Source of the DNA: JAJRZL01 sp964557855
GTDB lineage: Bacteria > Zixibacteria > MSB-5A5 > GN15 > FEB-12
Direction of reading: 5' to 3'
Assembly (NCBI GenBank): GCA_964557855.1
Contig: CAZLBP010000017.1
Coordinates: forward strand, 1-64,000
Length of the DNA stretch: 64,000 nucleotides
In this document: piece after piece, positions 1 through 8,246 of the stretch
Layout of the letters: each line of letters opens with the position of its first letter
Numbering within the stretch: position 1 is the first letter of the stretch
Notes under the pieces: model-generated
Database searches by the model: none
What the model was told of the DNA's origin: nothing
The model's input: only the letters and a program-made list of their open reading frames with translations
Position numbers and translations under genes: made by a program

Positions 1-1
1 T

Positions 2-124
2 GATGATATCCTCCTGCCGGAGTGTCAAGCCGCTCTCCCCTTTGCGGGGATGGTTCCCTCCGGCGCCGAGGTGGCTGTCAGCGAAGTGGGCGAGTTTCAT
101 GTGGGGAATATAGTTCCTAAGTGA
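2..124 (+). CDS. 3' end of an unidentified protein (partial, enters from left edge)
   Basis: Frame 2 is open from the window edge to a TGA at 122-124 and gives a 40-residue tail starting DDILLPECQAAL and ending EFHVGNIVPK. The amino-acid mix is protein-like, and the stop lies just before an intergenic inverted repeat, as expected for a gene end. No start is visible, so it must begin upstream of the window. I do not recognise the family and assign no function. The alternative is that this is chance open frame in non-coding DNA. Confidence 0.45.
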   Translation, partial: DDILLPECQAALPFAGMVPSGAEVAVSEVGEFHVGNIVPK

Positions 125-139
125 AACCGCGCGAAGTGA

Positions 140-226
140 ATTTTGTGGAGTATAGGTTGTGTCGAGCGAGTCTTCAGACTTGCCGAAAGAAAGCATGTGG
201 GTCTGAAGACCCACACTCCACAAAAT
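140..226. repeat. Nested inverted repeat, intergenic palindromic element
   Basis: Outer arms ATTTTGTGGAGT (140-151) and ACTCCACAAAAT (215-226) are perfect reverse complements. Inner arms GTCTTCAGAC (170-179) and GTCTGAAGAC (201-210) also pair. The inner motif recurs at about 379-388. It looks like a small non-coding repetitive element. The rest of 227-395 shows no gene I can support. Confidence 0.6.
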
Positions 227-395
227 GCGGGTCGGGTCATCCAACCATGGCCGGTTGCTTCGCAGCGAACAAGTCTCGACGCAACGGGACTGGCCCCGGC
301 GTTCGCGGGGGTGACAAGAAAAAGCCGGGGGTGATAGAACGTTTGGACCGATCCAATATGCCCCGGACGTTCGTGCAGGTCTTCAGACCCCACAT

Positions 396-421
396 AAAAA
401 CAGCCCGCATCCTGCGGGCTG
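396..421 (-). terminator. Rho-independent terminator of rex
   Basis: An 8-bp perfect stem CAGCCCGC/GCGGGCTG (401-408 and 414-421) has a 5-nt loop. On the minus strand it is followed by five T (396-400). It lies about 65 bp downstream of the rex stop codon on the same strand. Confidence 0.8.
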
Positions 422-484
422 CTCCGTTCTAAGAAGAACGCTCAAGAGAGGTAACCTTCGCTCCATCCCTGAAACAAAGGTCCT

Positions 485-1132
485 TCATTCATTAATACGT
501 TTTTGCGCCTGATTGTTCACAATGGCAAAAGAAAGATATTCCAATTCCATCGACATATTCTCATTTCGCAGGTAAACATTCTCCGGGACGCGCAGGTTCA
601 CCGGGGCAAAATTGAGAATTCCCTTCACACCGGCCCTCACGACATCATCGACAATATACTGCGCCACCGTGGCCGGAACCGCCAGCACGACCAGTTCAAT
701 ACCGGCTTCCTTGAGCTCCTGTTCGAGATTGTCTATGTCCGAAACGATAATTCCCTTGTGATTCGAGCCAATCTTGCGCTGGTCATTGTCGAAAAGCTTG
801 GTGATGTGGAAACGCTGTTTGGTGAATTCCTTGTAGCTTACAAGCGCCGAACCGATATTCCCGACCCCGATCAGAGCGACTTTCCAAACTTTGTCGATCC
901 CGAGAATCGAGGCTATCTTGTCTTTCAATTCCACGACCGGGTAGCCGAGCCCGCGCGTACCGAACGAGCCGAAGAACGACAGGTCCTTGCGGACCTGAGC
1001 CGGGGTTAGTTTCTCGCGTTTGGCCAACTCTTTGGAGGAGACCGTTTCGTAGTTCTCCTTCTCCAGCAGAGACAGGGCTCGGTAATACAGGGACAAGCGA
1101 TGTATTGTTGATTCTGAAATCTTCTTTTTCAT
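485..1132 (-). CDS. rex: Redox-sensing transcriptional repressor Rex
   Basis: Rex senses the NADH/NAD+ ratio and represses anaerobic and fermentative genes when NADH is low. The 215-residue product has the usual Rex length. Residues 1-80 form the winged-helix DNA-binding domain, with the hallmark PAQVRKDLSFFGSFGTRGLG at about 44-63. Residues 85-98 carry the Rossmann motif VALIGVGNIGSALV that binds NAD(H). The gene has its own consensus promoter with a Rex box over the start site (1196-1245), which implies autoregulation, and a terminator at 396-421, so it is probably monocistronic. A second perfect Rex operator at 21054-21071 lies in front of the hdrC-hdrB-frdB-frdA operon and suggests a target inside this window. 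Confidence 0.96.
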   Translation of the reverse strand: MKKKISESTIHRLSLYYRALSLLEKENYETVSSKELAKREKLTPAQVRKDLSFFGSFGTRGLGYPVVELKDKIASILGIDKVWKVALIGVGNIGSALVSYKEFTKQRFHITKLFDNDQRKIGSNHKGIIVSDIDNLEQELKEAGIELVVLAVPATVAQYIVDDVVRAGVKGILNFAPVNLRVPENVYLRNENMSMELEYLSFAIVNNQAQKRINE

Positions 1133-1195
1133 GTGCCTACCCGCAAAGGCAAGTACCTTTCGTACTTATTACGTCTATCGTCTAAGAACCGCTTC

Positions 1196-1213
1196 ATGTG
1201 AAATGGTTCACAA
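1196..1213 (-). promoter_or_regulatory. Rex operator in front of rex
   Basis: The plus strand reads ATGTGA-AATGGT-TCACAA, one mismatch from the Rex consensus TTGTGA-N6-TCACAA. It overlaps the expected transcription start of the rex promoter, the classic position for a repressor. Autoregulation is inferred from position. A further small inverted repeat, AAGTAC-N5-GTACTT, lies in the rex 5' leader at about 1151-1167. Confidence 0.85.
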
Positions 1214-1216
1214 GAA

Positions 1217-1245
1217 ATAATATAGTTTCTTAAAAATCCTGTCAA
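1217..1245 (-). promoter_or_regulatory. Sigma-70 promoter of rex
   Basis: On the minus strand a perfect -35 TTGACA (1245-1240) is followed by a 17-bp spacer and a -10 TATTAT (1222-1217). Transcription would start near 1210, inside the Rex box. Confidence 0.85.
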
Positions 1246-1360
1246 CACAAATATCACAGAAGTCCGCGCAAATAGAGCGGCTATTCGCTTATAATTTAAC
1301 GCCTTAGCGGTTTTTTACTTTTTTCCTGCTTCCGGCTGAACAACCGGATTCCAGCGTCAA

Positions 1361-2512
1361 TCAAACGACAATTCGGGGCATTTTGGCTGAAATCCGCGCC
1401 AATATCTCGTAATTGATAGTCCCCGCCCAACCCGCCAGTTGCTCGGCCGTCACCTGCTCGTCACCATCCCGGCCGATCAGAGTCACCGTCTCATGCAGCT
1501 TCACCCCGGCGATGTCGGTAATATCTGCCATAACCAGGTTCATGCAGACTCTCCCCCGGATCGGCGCCCGCTTGCCCTTAATCAGCACATAGCCCAGGTT
1601 AGACAGGCCACGGTCGTAGCCGTCGGCATATCCGACCGGCAGTACCGCCAGTTTGGTAGGTGCTGTTGTGCGATAGGTGCAACCGTACCCGATAAAACTG
1701 TCGGCCGGCAAGTGCTTGATCTGGGTGACGCGCGTTTTCCAGGTTAGCACCGGGCGGAACATGTCGTTCTTCCCACCGCTGAGGCGATAGGAGAGGTAGG
1801 TTTCCTTTGACGGCCAGTGCCCATAGGCAGAGATCCCGGGGCGGACCAGATCGAATCGGGTCTTGTCAAACAGGATCAGCGCTGCCGAACAGGCAGTGTG
1901 ACGGATTTTGGCGGGAATACCACTTCTCTTCAGTTGCCTGGTCAAATCGTTAAAGCAGCTTAGCTGCAATTCGGCGTACTCATGATTGGTGGTATCCTCG
2001 ATGTTGGCAAAGTGGGTCGAGACACCGTAGGGTGCAGTGAGAGATTTGTGTTTCTTGTAGATATCCGCTATTGCCGGGAGATCTTTCTCTGTCAGGCCCT
2101 GACGTCCGGTTCCGGTTTCGAGCTTCAGATGAGTACGGATGGGTTTTTGGGTTTTGTCTCCCAGTTTCCCCAGATCGGTCAACGTCTTCTTCTCGAAAAT
2201 GACCGGCTCAAGATCATGCCCCAGCACGGCTTCTCCGCTTCCGGGGGGAATCGGTCCGAGGACCATGATATGGCCGGACCAGCCGATATGGCGACAGGCG
2301 ATGGCTTCTTCGAGCGAGTGGACGGTAACATAGTCGACGCGATCATCTGTCTCCAGCAGGCCGACGATCTCAGTTAGCCCGTGGCCGTAGGCGTTGGATT
2401 TGACCGACACGGCCAGAGATCGCTTCCCGGCCAGACGGGTGAGCGAGCCGACGTTGCGGTCAAGGGCACTTCGGGACAGTTCGATCCAATTGAGCAGGTT
2501 CGCCTGTTTCAT
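1361..2512 (-). CDS. alr: Alanine racemase
   Basis: PLP-dependent racemase that makes D-alanine for peptidoglycan. Starting at the internal ATG at 2512 gives 383 residues, the normal length. The reading frame stays open further upstream to 2671, but that extension reads through an intergenic repeat and is not protein-like. The PLP lysine is in SVKSNAYGHG (K38). The second catalytic base, a tyrosine, is in FIGYGCTY (Y276). VRPGISAYG near residue 222 is also typical. Fold: N-terminal TIM barrel followed by a C-terminal beta domain (PVGYADGY, RVCMNLVMADIT). The gene stands alone, between the rex promoter region and a ferritin-like gene. Confidence 0.95.
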   Translation of the reverse strand: MKQANLLNWIELSRSALDRNVGSLTRLAGKRSLAVSVKSNAYGHGLTEIVGLLETDDRVDYVTVHSLEEAIACRHIGWSGHIMVLGPIPPGSGEAVLGHDLEPVIFEKKTLTDLGKLGDKTQKPIRTHLKLETGTGRQGLTEKDLPAIADIYKKHKSLTAPYGVSTHFANIEDTTNHEYAELQLSCFNDLTRQLKRSGIPAKIRHTACSAALILFDKTRFDLVRPGISAYGHWPSKETYLSYRLSGGKNDMFRPVLTWKTRVTQIKHLPADSFIGYGCTYRTTAPTKLAVLPVGYADGYDRGLSNLGYVLIKGKRAPIRGRVCMNLVMADITDIAGVKLHETVTLIGRDGDEQVTAEQLAGWAGTINYEILARISAKMPRIVV

Positions 2513-2570
2513 TAATGCTCTTATACATTTTGGAAAGTGGCTTGACAACAAAAAGAAAGCGGGAGAGTCA

Positions 2571-2660
2571 GTAGGGGCGACCCTGTGTGGTCGCCCGTCT
2601 TTGGGGAAACGAGGTGGGGTTGCCCCTGCGGCCAAGATCGGGATCGTCACCGACAGACAT
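2571..2660. repeat. Dispersed intergenic repeat (GTAGGGGCGACC family), copy 1
   Basis: The segment begins GTAGGGGCGACC, has GGTCGCCC shortly after and then GTCTTTGGGG. Very similar sequence occurs at 3385-3470, with a more diverged form at 22279-22337. The GGGCGACC/GGTCGCCC halves can fold into a hairpin. All copies are intergenic. Confidence 0.65.
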
Positions 2661-2749
2661 CCGGGGCACATTGTCGCGAGGAAACCGCCTCATAGGAGAT
2701 AGTGCTGGTCACCAGTCGGCAGTGTTATTCGTTGAAGACCCGGTCTCGC

Positions 2750-3235
2750 TCAGAGGTACTGCTTCTGCAACTCCTTGATCTTCCGCACGTGGCCTTCTTC
2801 GAAAGAGACCAGACGCTGAAAAATCTTCTTGCCCTCTCCGGAGTCGACTTTGTCGACCGCGGATGCAAACAGGTCGCGGGCTTCGTGCTCCAGGCGGAGA
2901 GCAATCGTGAGAATAGCCGCAAGTGAGTTGCTGTGGGCAACTTCATTGATCAGGTCCCGATGGGTCTCGGCCATATCCTCGCCGATTTCCGGCAGTCCTT
3001 CCTGTTTGAGGACATCGGCCGTACTGATCCATTTTTCGCTCCGGACGAGCGAATCGAACTGCCGTTCCAGAATATGGAAATGCTGTTTTTCTTCGAGCGC
3101 CAACTCTTCGAGTATCTTCTTGATGTCCCCGGCTTCTTTCTTCAGGGAAGCTTCGCGATAAAAAACATAACTGGCCACTTCGGACTGAATGCCTGAAGTC
3201 AGGGCCGCGAGTGTGTCGGGATGTACGGGTGACAT
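2750..3235 (-). CDS. Ferritin-like (rubrerythrin-type) di-iron protein
   Basis: The ATG at 3235 is preceded by GAAAGG at good spacing and gives 161 residues. The longer open frame upstream reads into a palindromic repeat. The sequence is a four-helix bundle with two carboxylate/histidine pairs typical of ferritin-like domains: SEVASYVFYREA, LEEKQHFHILE, LRLEHEARDLF and SFEEGHVRKI. Such proteins reduce peroxide or store iron in anaerobes. No C-terminal rubredoxin domain (CxxC pairs) is present, so it is not a full rubrerythrin. The electron donor is unknown. A related protein lies at 62260-62766. Confidence 0.8.
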   Translation of the reverse strand: MSPVHPDTLAALTSGIQSEVASYVFYREASLKKEAGDIKKILEELALEEKQHFHILERQFDSLVRSEKWISTADVLKQEGLPEIGEDMAETHRDLINEVAHSNSLAAILTIALRLEHEARDLFASAVDKVDSGEGKKIFQRLVSFEEGHVRKIKELQKQYL

Positions 3236-3267
3236 TTGTTGCCTTTCTTCTGGTTGGTTCGAATGCC

Positions 3268-3470
3268 CGTCCGCGATCTTCGGTCGCGGACGTTGGCAGG
3301 TCTGAAGCAGACCTGCCCTACAAAGCAATTTCATTTCTCTGGCCGTGAATTAAGTGGTATTTGGAGAATTGTCAAGGGGGTTGGGTAGGGGCGACCCGGC
3401 GTGGTCGCCCGTCTTTGGGGTAACCAATTTGGGTTATCCGTACAGCCAAAATCAGGATCACCCCGTCCAA
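3268..3470. repeat. Cluster of intergenic palindromes and repeat copy 2
   Basis: Two hairpins sit side by side: CGTCCGCGA/TCGCGGACG (3268-3292) and GGCAGGTCTG/CAGACCTGCC (3295-3317). From 3385 a second copy of the GTAGGGGCGACC element follows, resembling 2571-2660 over tens of bases. A GCAAGTCTGCTTCAAACCTGCC-like relative of the second hairpin occurs near 11455-11475. Confidence 0.6.
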
Positions 3471-3494
3471 ATGCACGGAGCATTTGCGTGACAT

Positions 3495-4196
3495 TTATTT
3501 CAACAGGCGGTTGATGGTGTCAAGGTCGCGGTTGGCTAACTCGTAGTCGTCGGGTCTGCCGATATCCAGCCAAAAGCCGTTGAAAGGATAGGTGGCGACC
3601 GGTTGACGCTGCTCCAGAAGAGTGAACATCATATCATCGAAGCCGAACTTCTCACCCATGGGGATGTACTCCAGCACACTGCGAGAGAAAACATAAATGC
3701 CGGTCGATACCGTAAAGTTGACCATCGGTTTCTCTTGAAAGCCCGTCACGAGACCGGCCGGGTCCGTTTCGAGTGTGCCGAAGTCGTTGGTGACGGTTCG
3801 TTCGCAGGTGGCAATAGTGGCAACAGTCTGGTTTGCCAAATGAAAGTCGAAGAGCTTCTTGAAATCCAGATCGGTCAGAATATCTCCGTTGACAACGAGA
3901 AAATGGTCCGGCAGGTTGTCGATCAGAGTCAGGGGACCGATCGTGGACAGCGGCTTCGGCTCATGAGAATAGCTGATATCGATATCCCAGCGGCTGCCGT
4001 CGCCCAGGGTTGCCATGATCAAGTGGGCCAGATGATTGACAGCGATATGCACTTTTGTTACGCCTGAGCGCTGTAGTCCGTGCAGGAGTATTTCGATGAC
4101 CGGGCGGTCGCCGATCGTCACGAGCGGTTTCGGGATCTCCGCGGTATACGGCTGCAGTCTTCGGCCTTTGCCGCCGGCCAGGATAACGGCTTGCAT
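3495..4196 (-). CDS. Sugar-phosphate nucleotidyltransferase
   Basis: Transfers a nucleotide to a sugar 1-phosphate to make an NDP-sugar for polysaccharide or glycan synthesis. The ATG at 4196 gives 233 residues beginning with the pyrophosphorylase signature AVILAGGKGRRLQPYT, followed by PKPLVTIGDRPVIE (binding lysine) and the metal-binding VVNGDILTDLD near residue 98. No C-terminal left-handed beta-helix is present, so this is the single-domain type, as in RmlA- or HddC-like enzymes. The sugar and nucleotide cannot be read from sequence. It follows the lipoprotein gene at 4220-4528 with a short gap and may be co-transcribed with it. Confidence 0.88.
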   Translation of the reverse strand: MQAVILAGGKGRRLQPYTAEIPKPLVTIGDRPVIEILLHGLQRSGVTKVHIAVNHLAHLIMATLGDGSRWDIDISYSHEPKPLSTIGPLTLIDNLPDHFLVVNGDILTDLDFKKLFDFHLANQTVATIATCERTVTNDFGTLETDPAGLVTGFQEKPMVNFTVSTGIYVFSRSVLEYIPMGEKFGFDDMMFTLLEQRQPVATYPFNGFWLDIGRPDDYELANRDLDTINRLLK

Positions 4197-4219
4197 GCTG
4201 TTGCGGCCTCCGTAAGAGA

Positions 4220-4528
4220 TCACTCGGCTTCAATCCACTTGAGTTCGACGATGGTACCCCACATATAAAATGAGACCGAATCTGGTCGCACAACCGCCGA
4301 GAAGTTGACCCGGAGGCCTTCCTGACGATACTCCTCCGGCAGATTGATCGGATCCAGTTTCTGATCATCGTCGGTGACTATTCCGTAAAATCCGCTCTCA
4401 ACGCCGACAAAGTTGACCGTACCGGTCCCGACAACAGACTGCTCCCATGCGCCGACATGGTCCGACGAATTGCAGCCCCAAAGGGCAGCAACCAAAACAA
4501 GGATGATTGCGCGCAATGTGCTCTTCAT
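4220..4528 (-). CDS. Small predicted lipoprotein, conserved hypothetical
   Basis: The ATG at 4528 gives 102 residues. The N-terminus MKSTLRAIILVLVAALWGC is a lipoprotein signal with the acylated cysteine at 19. The mature part is a small beta-rich domain of about 80 residues with GFYGIVTDDD, DPINLPEEYR and FYMWGTIVELKWI. The pattern GFYGIV-D-PINLPEE-G-V-F is one I associate with conserved small hypothetical bacterial proteins, without a known function. It precedes the nucleotidyltransferase gene on the same strand. Confidence 0.75.
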   Translation of the reverse strand: MKSTLRAIILVLVAALWGCNSSDHVGAWEQSVVGTGTVNFVGVESGFYGIVTDDDQKLDPINLPEEYRQEGLRVNFSAVVRPDSVSFYMWGTIVELKWIEAE

Positions 4529-4815
4529 TCTTTGCGCTCCCGTTGATCTCAGGTTTGACCTATCGCTTCCGTGTGCCCTCGTTACAAGGCGAGGACTTGG
4601 CGGCCTCATTTACTCTCGATGTACGTCCTCCACCGGTCCGGAAGCCGAAATTCGGTGGGCACTTTTTCAGGCTTAAAACAGGGTGAAAATGAGTGGACCC
4701 TGTATCTCTCTGTCGAATTCCGGTCGGCTCCATGAAGTTATGAAACGAAAAGTCGGGATGTCAAGAAGATTAGGTGTTCTGCGATCACGTGCGCGGAATG
4801 AAGAGGCAGTATTGC

Positions 4816-4844
4816 TTGACCTAACGGATCCGACATTGCATATT
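4816..4844 (+). promoter_or_regulatory. Candidate promoter of the TraB/GumN gene
   Basis: TTGACC (4816-4821), a 17-bp spacer and CATATT (4839-4844) lie about 70 bp upstream of the start codon. The remaining intergenic DNA from 4529 to 4815 shows no other feature I can support. Confidence 0.45.
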
Positions 4845-4915
4845 TAGTGGAATTGTTAGGCATGCGCCTCATAGAGGGTTCGATAGGATAGATGTCACCT
4901 GGAAAGAGAGGAATC

Positions 4916-5779
4916 GTGAAGAAAGTGGTTGCAACTGTGGGGTTGTGTCTGTCGTTGGCGGCATCGGCGTTTTGTGAATCGTCGGTCTGGGTGGCCAAGA
5001 CGGATTCATCGGTGCTCTATATCGGCGGCACCATTCACCTGCTGCGGGATTCCGACAAGCCGTTCCCGCCGGAATACGAGCGAGCCTACAAAGAGTCGGA
5101 GACCGTTGTCTTTGAAACCGATTTCGTCGAATTGCAGAAACCGGAGACACAGCAGGCCATAATGGCCAAGGGGATGTACGCGGAGGGCCGGACGCTCGAG
5201 GACGTACTGTCGGAAGATGCATACCGGCAATTGAGCGATTATTGCGAGGCGAGCGGTTTGCCTCTGGAGCAGCTGAATCAGTTCAAGCCGTCAATGGTCC
5301 TGTTGACTATCATGGGAGTCGAACTGCAGAAGACGGGCGCCCTGCAGAAGGGTATCGATATGCACTATCACGCCCGGGCGACGGAGGACCAAAGGACGAT
5401 AGACGGCCTGGAGACGGTTACAGAACAGATCGATATGCTGACTTCGATGGGTGAGGGATACGAAAGCGCTTACATTATTTACAATCTCAGCGAGATGGAG
5501 CATATTACCGAGTCCTTCGACAAGCTGGTGAAGGCCTGGAAAGTGGGGGACGACTCAACTCTGACTGACATGTTTATCGTCGAATTTAAGCGTGATTTTC
5601 CCAAGTTGTTTGATCTGATTCTGGCCGACAGAAACGCGAAGTGGGCGCCCGAAATCGAAGCGTATCTTCTCACGCCGGAAACGGAGTTCGTGCTGGTCGG
5701 GGCGGCGCATTTACTGGGCAAAGACGGGGTGCTGGCCCTGCTTGAAGAGCGGGGCTATGCGGTGGAGAAGATGAAGTAG
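4916..5779 (+). CDS. TraB/GumN family secreted protein
   Basis: I place the start at GTG 4916, not at the ATG 24 bp upstream. GGAAAGAGAGG lies 4 bp before the GTG, and starting there gives a clean signal peptide, MKKVVATVGLCLSLAASAF. The 287-residue product carries the two histidine motifs that define the family: YIGGTIHLL near residue 33 and VLVGAAHLLGKDGVL near the C-terminus. TraB/GumN proteins are proposed to be metal-dependent, Tiki-like hydrolases, but the bacterial substrate is unknown. It is a single plus-strand gene among minus-strand genes, and a strong hairpin follows. Confidence 0.88.
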   Translation: MKKVVATVGLCLSLAASAFCESSVWVAKTDSSVLYIGGTIHLLRDSDKPFPPEYERAYKESETVVFETDFVELQKPETQQAIMAKGMYAEGRTLEDVLSEDAYRQLSDYCEASGLPLEQLNQFKPSMVLLTIMGVELQKTGALQKGIDMHYHARATEDQRTIDGLETVTEQIDMLTSMGEGYESAYIIYNLSEMEHITESFDKLVKAWKVGDDSTLTDMFIVEFKRDFPKLFDLILADRNAKWAPEIEAYLLTPETEFVLVGAAHLLGKDGVLALLEERGYAVEKMK

Positions 5780-5824
5780 TTCGGCGCACAGTTTCTTGTT
5801 TCACGGACGATCTTGAACATGATT

Positions 5825-5850
5825 AAGGCAGGCCCTTGCGGGCCTGCCTT
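5825..5850. terminator. Probable terminator after the TraB/GumN gene
   Basis: A perfect 11-bp stem AAGGCAGGCCC/GGGCCTGCCTT with loop TTGC lies between the convergent genes ending at 5779 and 5887. There is no long T tract, so it may serve both directions weakly. Confidence 0.6.
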
Positions 5851-5886
5851 CTCGTATTACGAACACCCCCTGGAGAGAACCCCAGA

Positions 5887-7917
5887 TTAATTGTTAGCCA
5901 ATTGCTGCTCGTATTGCAGAAGTACCTTCGATACCAGGCTCATCAGTTCGATCACCTGCGGTGAATCCGATCCCATGTTGACTTCCTTGACCAGGCGGAG
6001 GACATCAGCCAGTGACGAGTTTCTCGCCCAGTAGGACCTGCGGAGGATCTCGGAGAACTCCGCCGCGGCGGCCGCCAGCTTGAATTCGTTGGACGTGCGC
6101 TCGAAGTACCGCGACATCATTCCAGCCGTGATCTCATAGTTAATCTCATCCACTTCATGGCGGTCGGGGTCTTTGTAGCGGATGAAAACGGTCCCCAGCT
6201 TGCTTTCCGGCAGGTCACCATGGTACTTCACTTCATACAGCGCCGTCGCTTCGTGGCCGGCGCCGACCTCGCCGCCGTCCTCCTTGTCATCGCGAAACTT
6301 CTTGTCTTCGACGTCGCGATTCTCGTAACCGAGTAAGCGGTAGCTGCGCACGATTTCGGGATTGAAATCGACCTGGATCTTAACATCCCGCGCAATCACC
6401 TGCAGCGTGCCGGTCAGGTTCTCGACGAAGATACGTCTCGCTTCAGCCAAGTCATCGACATAGGCATAGCTGCCGTTGCCTTTATTGCCCAGTTTTTCCA
6501 TGAGAACATCGTTGTAGTTGCCCATGCCGAATCCGACCGTAGTCAGCGTGATGCCCATATCAGCGTACCTCTTGATGTCCTTCAGGATATCATCGGCGCC
6601 CGTCCGCCCGACATTCGCCACGCCGTCGCTGCAGAGAATGATGCGGTTGATTTTGCCTTCTTCGAAGTTCTTCTCTGCCATCCGGTACCCCAGTTTGATG
6701 CCTTCCTCGGCAAACGTGGAGCCGCCGGCATGAAGTGACTCAATGGCGTGTTCGATCCGGGCTTTGTCCGCGATACCGGTGGGCTCCAGTACCACCCGGC
6801 CATTGGAACCGTAGACTACGAGACCCACGTCATCGTTGACAGTCAACTCGTCCAACAGCAGCCGCAGGGCCTTCTTGACGAGTTCGAGGCGATCTTCGCG
6901 CTGCATCGAGCCGGAGACGTCAATAACAAACACCAGGTTGGCCGGCTTGCGGTGTTCGGGACGGACTTCTTTGCCCTTGATGCCGATTTTCAGCAGATCA
7001 CAGTTGCTGCCGAACCGCGACGGGGCGCCTTCGAAAAAGACACGGAAGGTCTGTTCTGAGGGCGCCGGGTAGTCGTAGTCGAAGTGGTTGACGAATTCTT
7101 CGACACGCACCGCTTCATTGGGCGGCAGGTGGCCGCGTTCCAGGTACGAGCGGGTCATGACGAACGAGGCATCGTCGACGTCGATGGCGAAGGTCGAAAA
7201 ATGATCGTCCTCGGTATCGACAAACGGATTGACGCCGTAGTTTTTGAAGAACATGGCATCGAACGGCTCGCCATTAACAATAGCCGAGCCGCCGTGAGCG
7301 GGCGGGAAATGGCCTCCGGGTTCGGGTATGCCGGGCAGGCACATGGCACGTATATTCCCGTCGGAGCTTACGGATACTTCACCGGCACGACCGCCCCGGA
7401 TGTACTCCTCTGCTTCTCTGTCAGGCTCGACGACTCTACCGACTCGATCGATCAAGTCTTTGACTATAGTCACAGGCTTTCGAAGGATAGTCTCTCTGTC
7501 ATTGATCTGCGTGTTGGCTGTCTGGTAAACATCCAGTTGATCGCGCTCACCTTTGACTGTTATTGTCGTCTGCAATTCCGACACGCCCTCTTTGAGCTTG
7601 AGAGATAACGTGGTGGTAACGTCAGCCTTGACTTCGACATCAGTCACTTCCAGCGTCTCGTAATCGAGGTGTTTAACCTGAATCGTATACACGCCCGGTT
7701 CGAGCTGCGGGATGACGTATTCTCCGTCCAGGCCGGTCATGGCGCCTCGATTGGTACCCATGACCATAACCGACGCGCCGGCAATGGGATCGCCGGTCTG
7801 TTTGTCGGTAATCTTCCCCGTGATTTTTCCCGTGGCGGCGGCCCATAGTAGGGCGTTGGCGATAATGAGAATCGGGGTGAGGAAAAGCAACAGTACGACT
7901 GTCTTCCGGGTACGCAT
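5887..7917 (-). CDS. CarboxypepD_reg / TonB-plug-like / von Willebrand A chimeric surface protein (YfbK-like)
   Basis: The ATG at 7917 has AAGGAGGT about 6 bp upstream and gives 676 residues. Order of parts: signal/TM anchor (about 6-30); a carboxypeptidase-regulatory-like beta domain (about 33-110, with GKITDKQTGDPIAGASV and LDGEYVIPQLEPG); a short stretch resembling a TonB-receptor plug (about 145-185, with DLIDRVGRVVEPDREAEEYI and RGGRAGE); then the YfbK-type von Willebrand region with the MIDAS motif FVIDVSGSM and a C-terminal DUF3520-like part ending around the SLVSKVLLQYEQ helix. The family role of YfbK-like proteins is unclear. Surface metal-dependent adhesion is plausible. No beta-barrel follows the plug, so it is not a TonB transporter. 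Confidence 0.88.
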   Translation of the reverse strand: MRTRKTVVLLLFLTPILIIANALLWAAATGKITGKITDKQTGDPIAGASVMVMGTNRGAMTGLDGEYVIPQLEPGVYTIQVKHLDYETLEVTDVEVKADVTTTLSLKLKEGVSELQTTITVKGERDQLDVYQTANTQINDRETILRKPVTIVKDLIDRVGRVVEPDREAEEYIRGGRAGEVSVSSDGNIRAMCLPGIPEPGGHFPPAHGGSAIVNGEPFDAMFFKNYGVNPFVDTEDDHFSTFAIDVDDASFVMTRSYLERGHLPPNEAVRVEEFVNHFDYDYPAPSEQTFRVFFEGAPSRFGSNCDLLKIGIKGKEVRPEHRKPANLVFVIDVSGSMQREDRLELVKKALRLLLDELTVNDDVGLVVYGSNGRVVLEPTGIADKARIEHAIESLHAGGSTFAEEGIKLGYRMAEKNFEEGKINRIILCSDGVANVGRTGADDILKDIKRYADMGITLTTVGFGMGNYNDVLMEKLGNKGNGSYAYVDDLAEARRIFVENLTGTLQVIARDVKIQVDFNPEIVRSYRLLGYENRDVEDKKFRDDKEDGGEVGAGHEATALYEVKYHGDLPESKLGTVFIRYKDPDRHEVDEINYEITAGMMSRYFERTSNEFKLAAAAAEFSEILRRSYWARNSSLADVLRLVKEVNMGSDSPQVIELMSLVSKVLLQYEQQLANN

Positions 7918-7935
7918 ACGGCACCTCCTTACCAA

Positions 7936-8180
7936 AAGGTTGTCAGGTATCGGCTTCGAGGGGATTACAATCCAGAGACGCGTTTCTTCCTGGAATTGTC
8001 TAGAAAAGGTTGGTATGGTGGGTCGGAAGAGCCGATTGGTAGGCGTTAGCGGTCACAACCGCCTGTGGTAGACAGGATCTGCGGCAACTCTCAAGGAACC
8101 CACCCCTTGATCCCCTCCCGGGAGGGGAATAGGAAGAAGAACTGGCGACGAGCAACAGAGTCAAATGTAGGCGAGCACCC
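7936..8180. other. Intergenic DNA with one palindrome
   Basis: No gene is visible. CCCCTCCCGGGAGGGG at about 8113-8128 is a perfect 16-bp palindrome inside a stretch that resembles a dispersed repeat. The divergent upstream sequences of the VWA gene must lie here, but I see no convincing promoter. Confidence 0.4.
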
Positions 8181-8213
8181 AAAATAAAACCCGACAAGTA
8201 CTCACTTGTCGGG
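8181..8213 (-). terminator. Rho-independent terminator of the sorting-domain protein gene
   Basis: A perfect 10-bp stem CCCGACAAGT/ACTTGTCGGG with a 4-nt loop (8190-8213) is followed on the minus strand by TTTTATTTT. It lies 34 bp after the stop codon at 8247. Confidence 0.85.
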
Positions 8214-8246
8214 TCTCACGTTCTTGTCGGCCAACCGCGAGTCAGC

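Noticed and set aside
2513..2671. N-terminal extension of alanine racemase
   Set aside because: It reads through the GTAGGGGCGACC repeat and a non-protein-like segment; the ATG at 2512 gives the normal family length.
5887..7917. A TonB-dependent transporter
   Set aside because: Only a plug-like fragment is present; the rest is a von Willebrand domain and no barrel follows.
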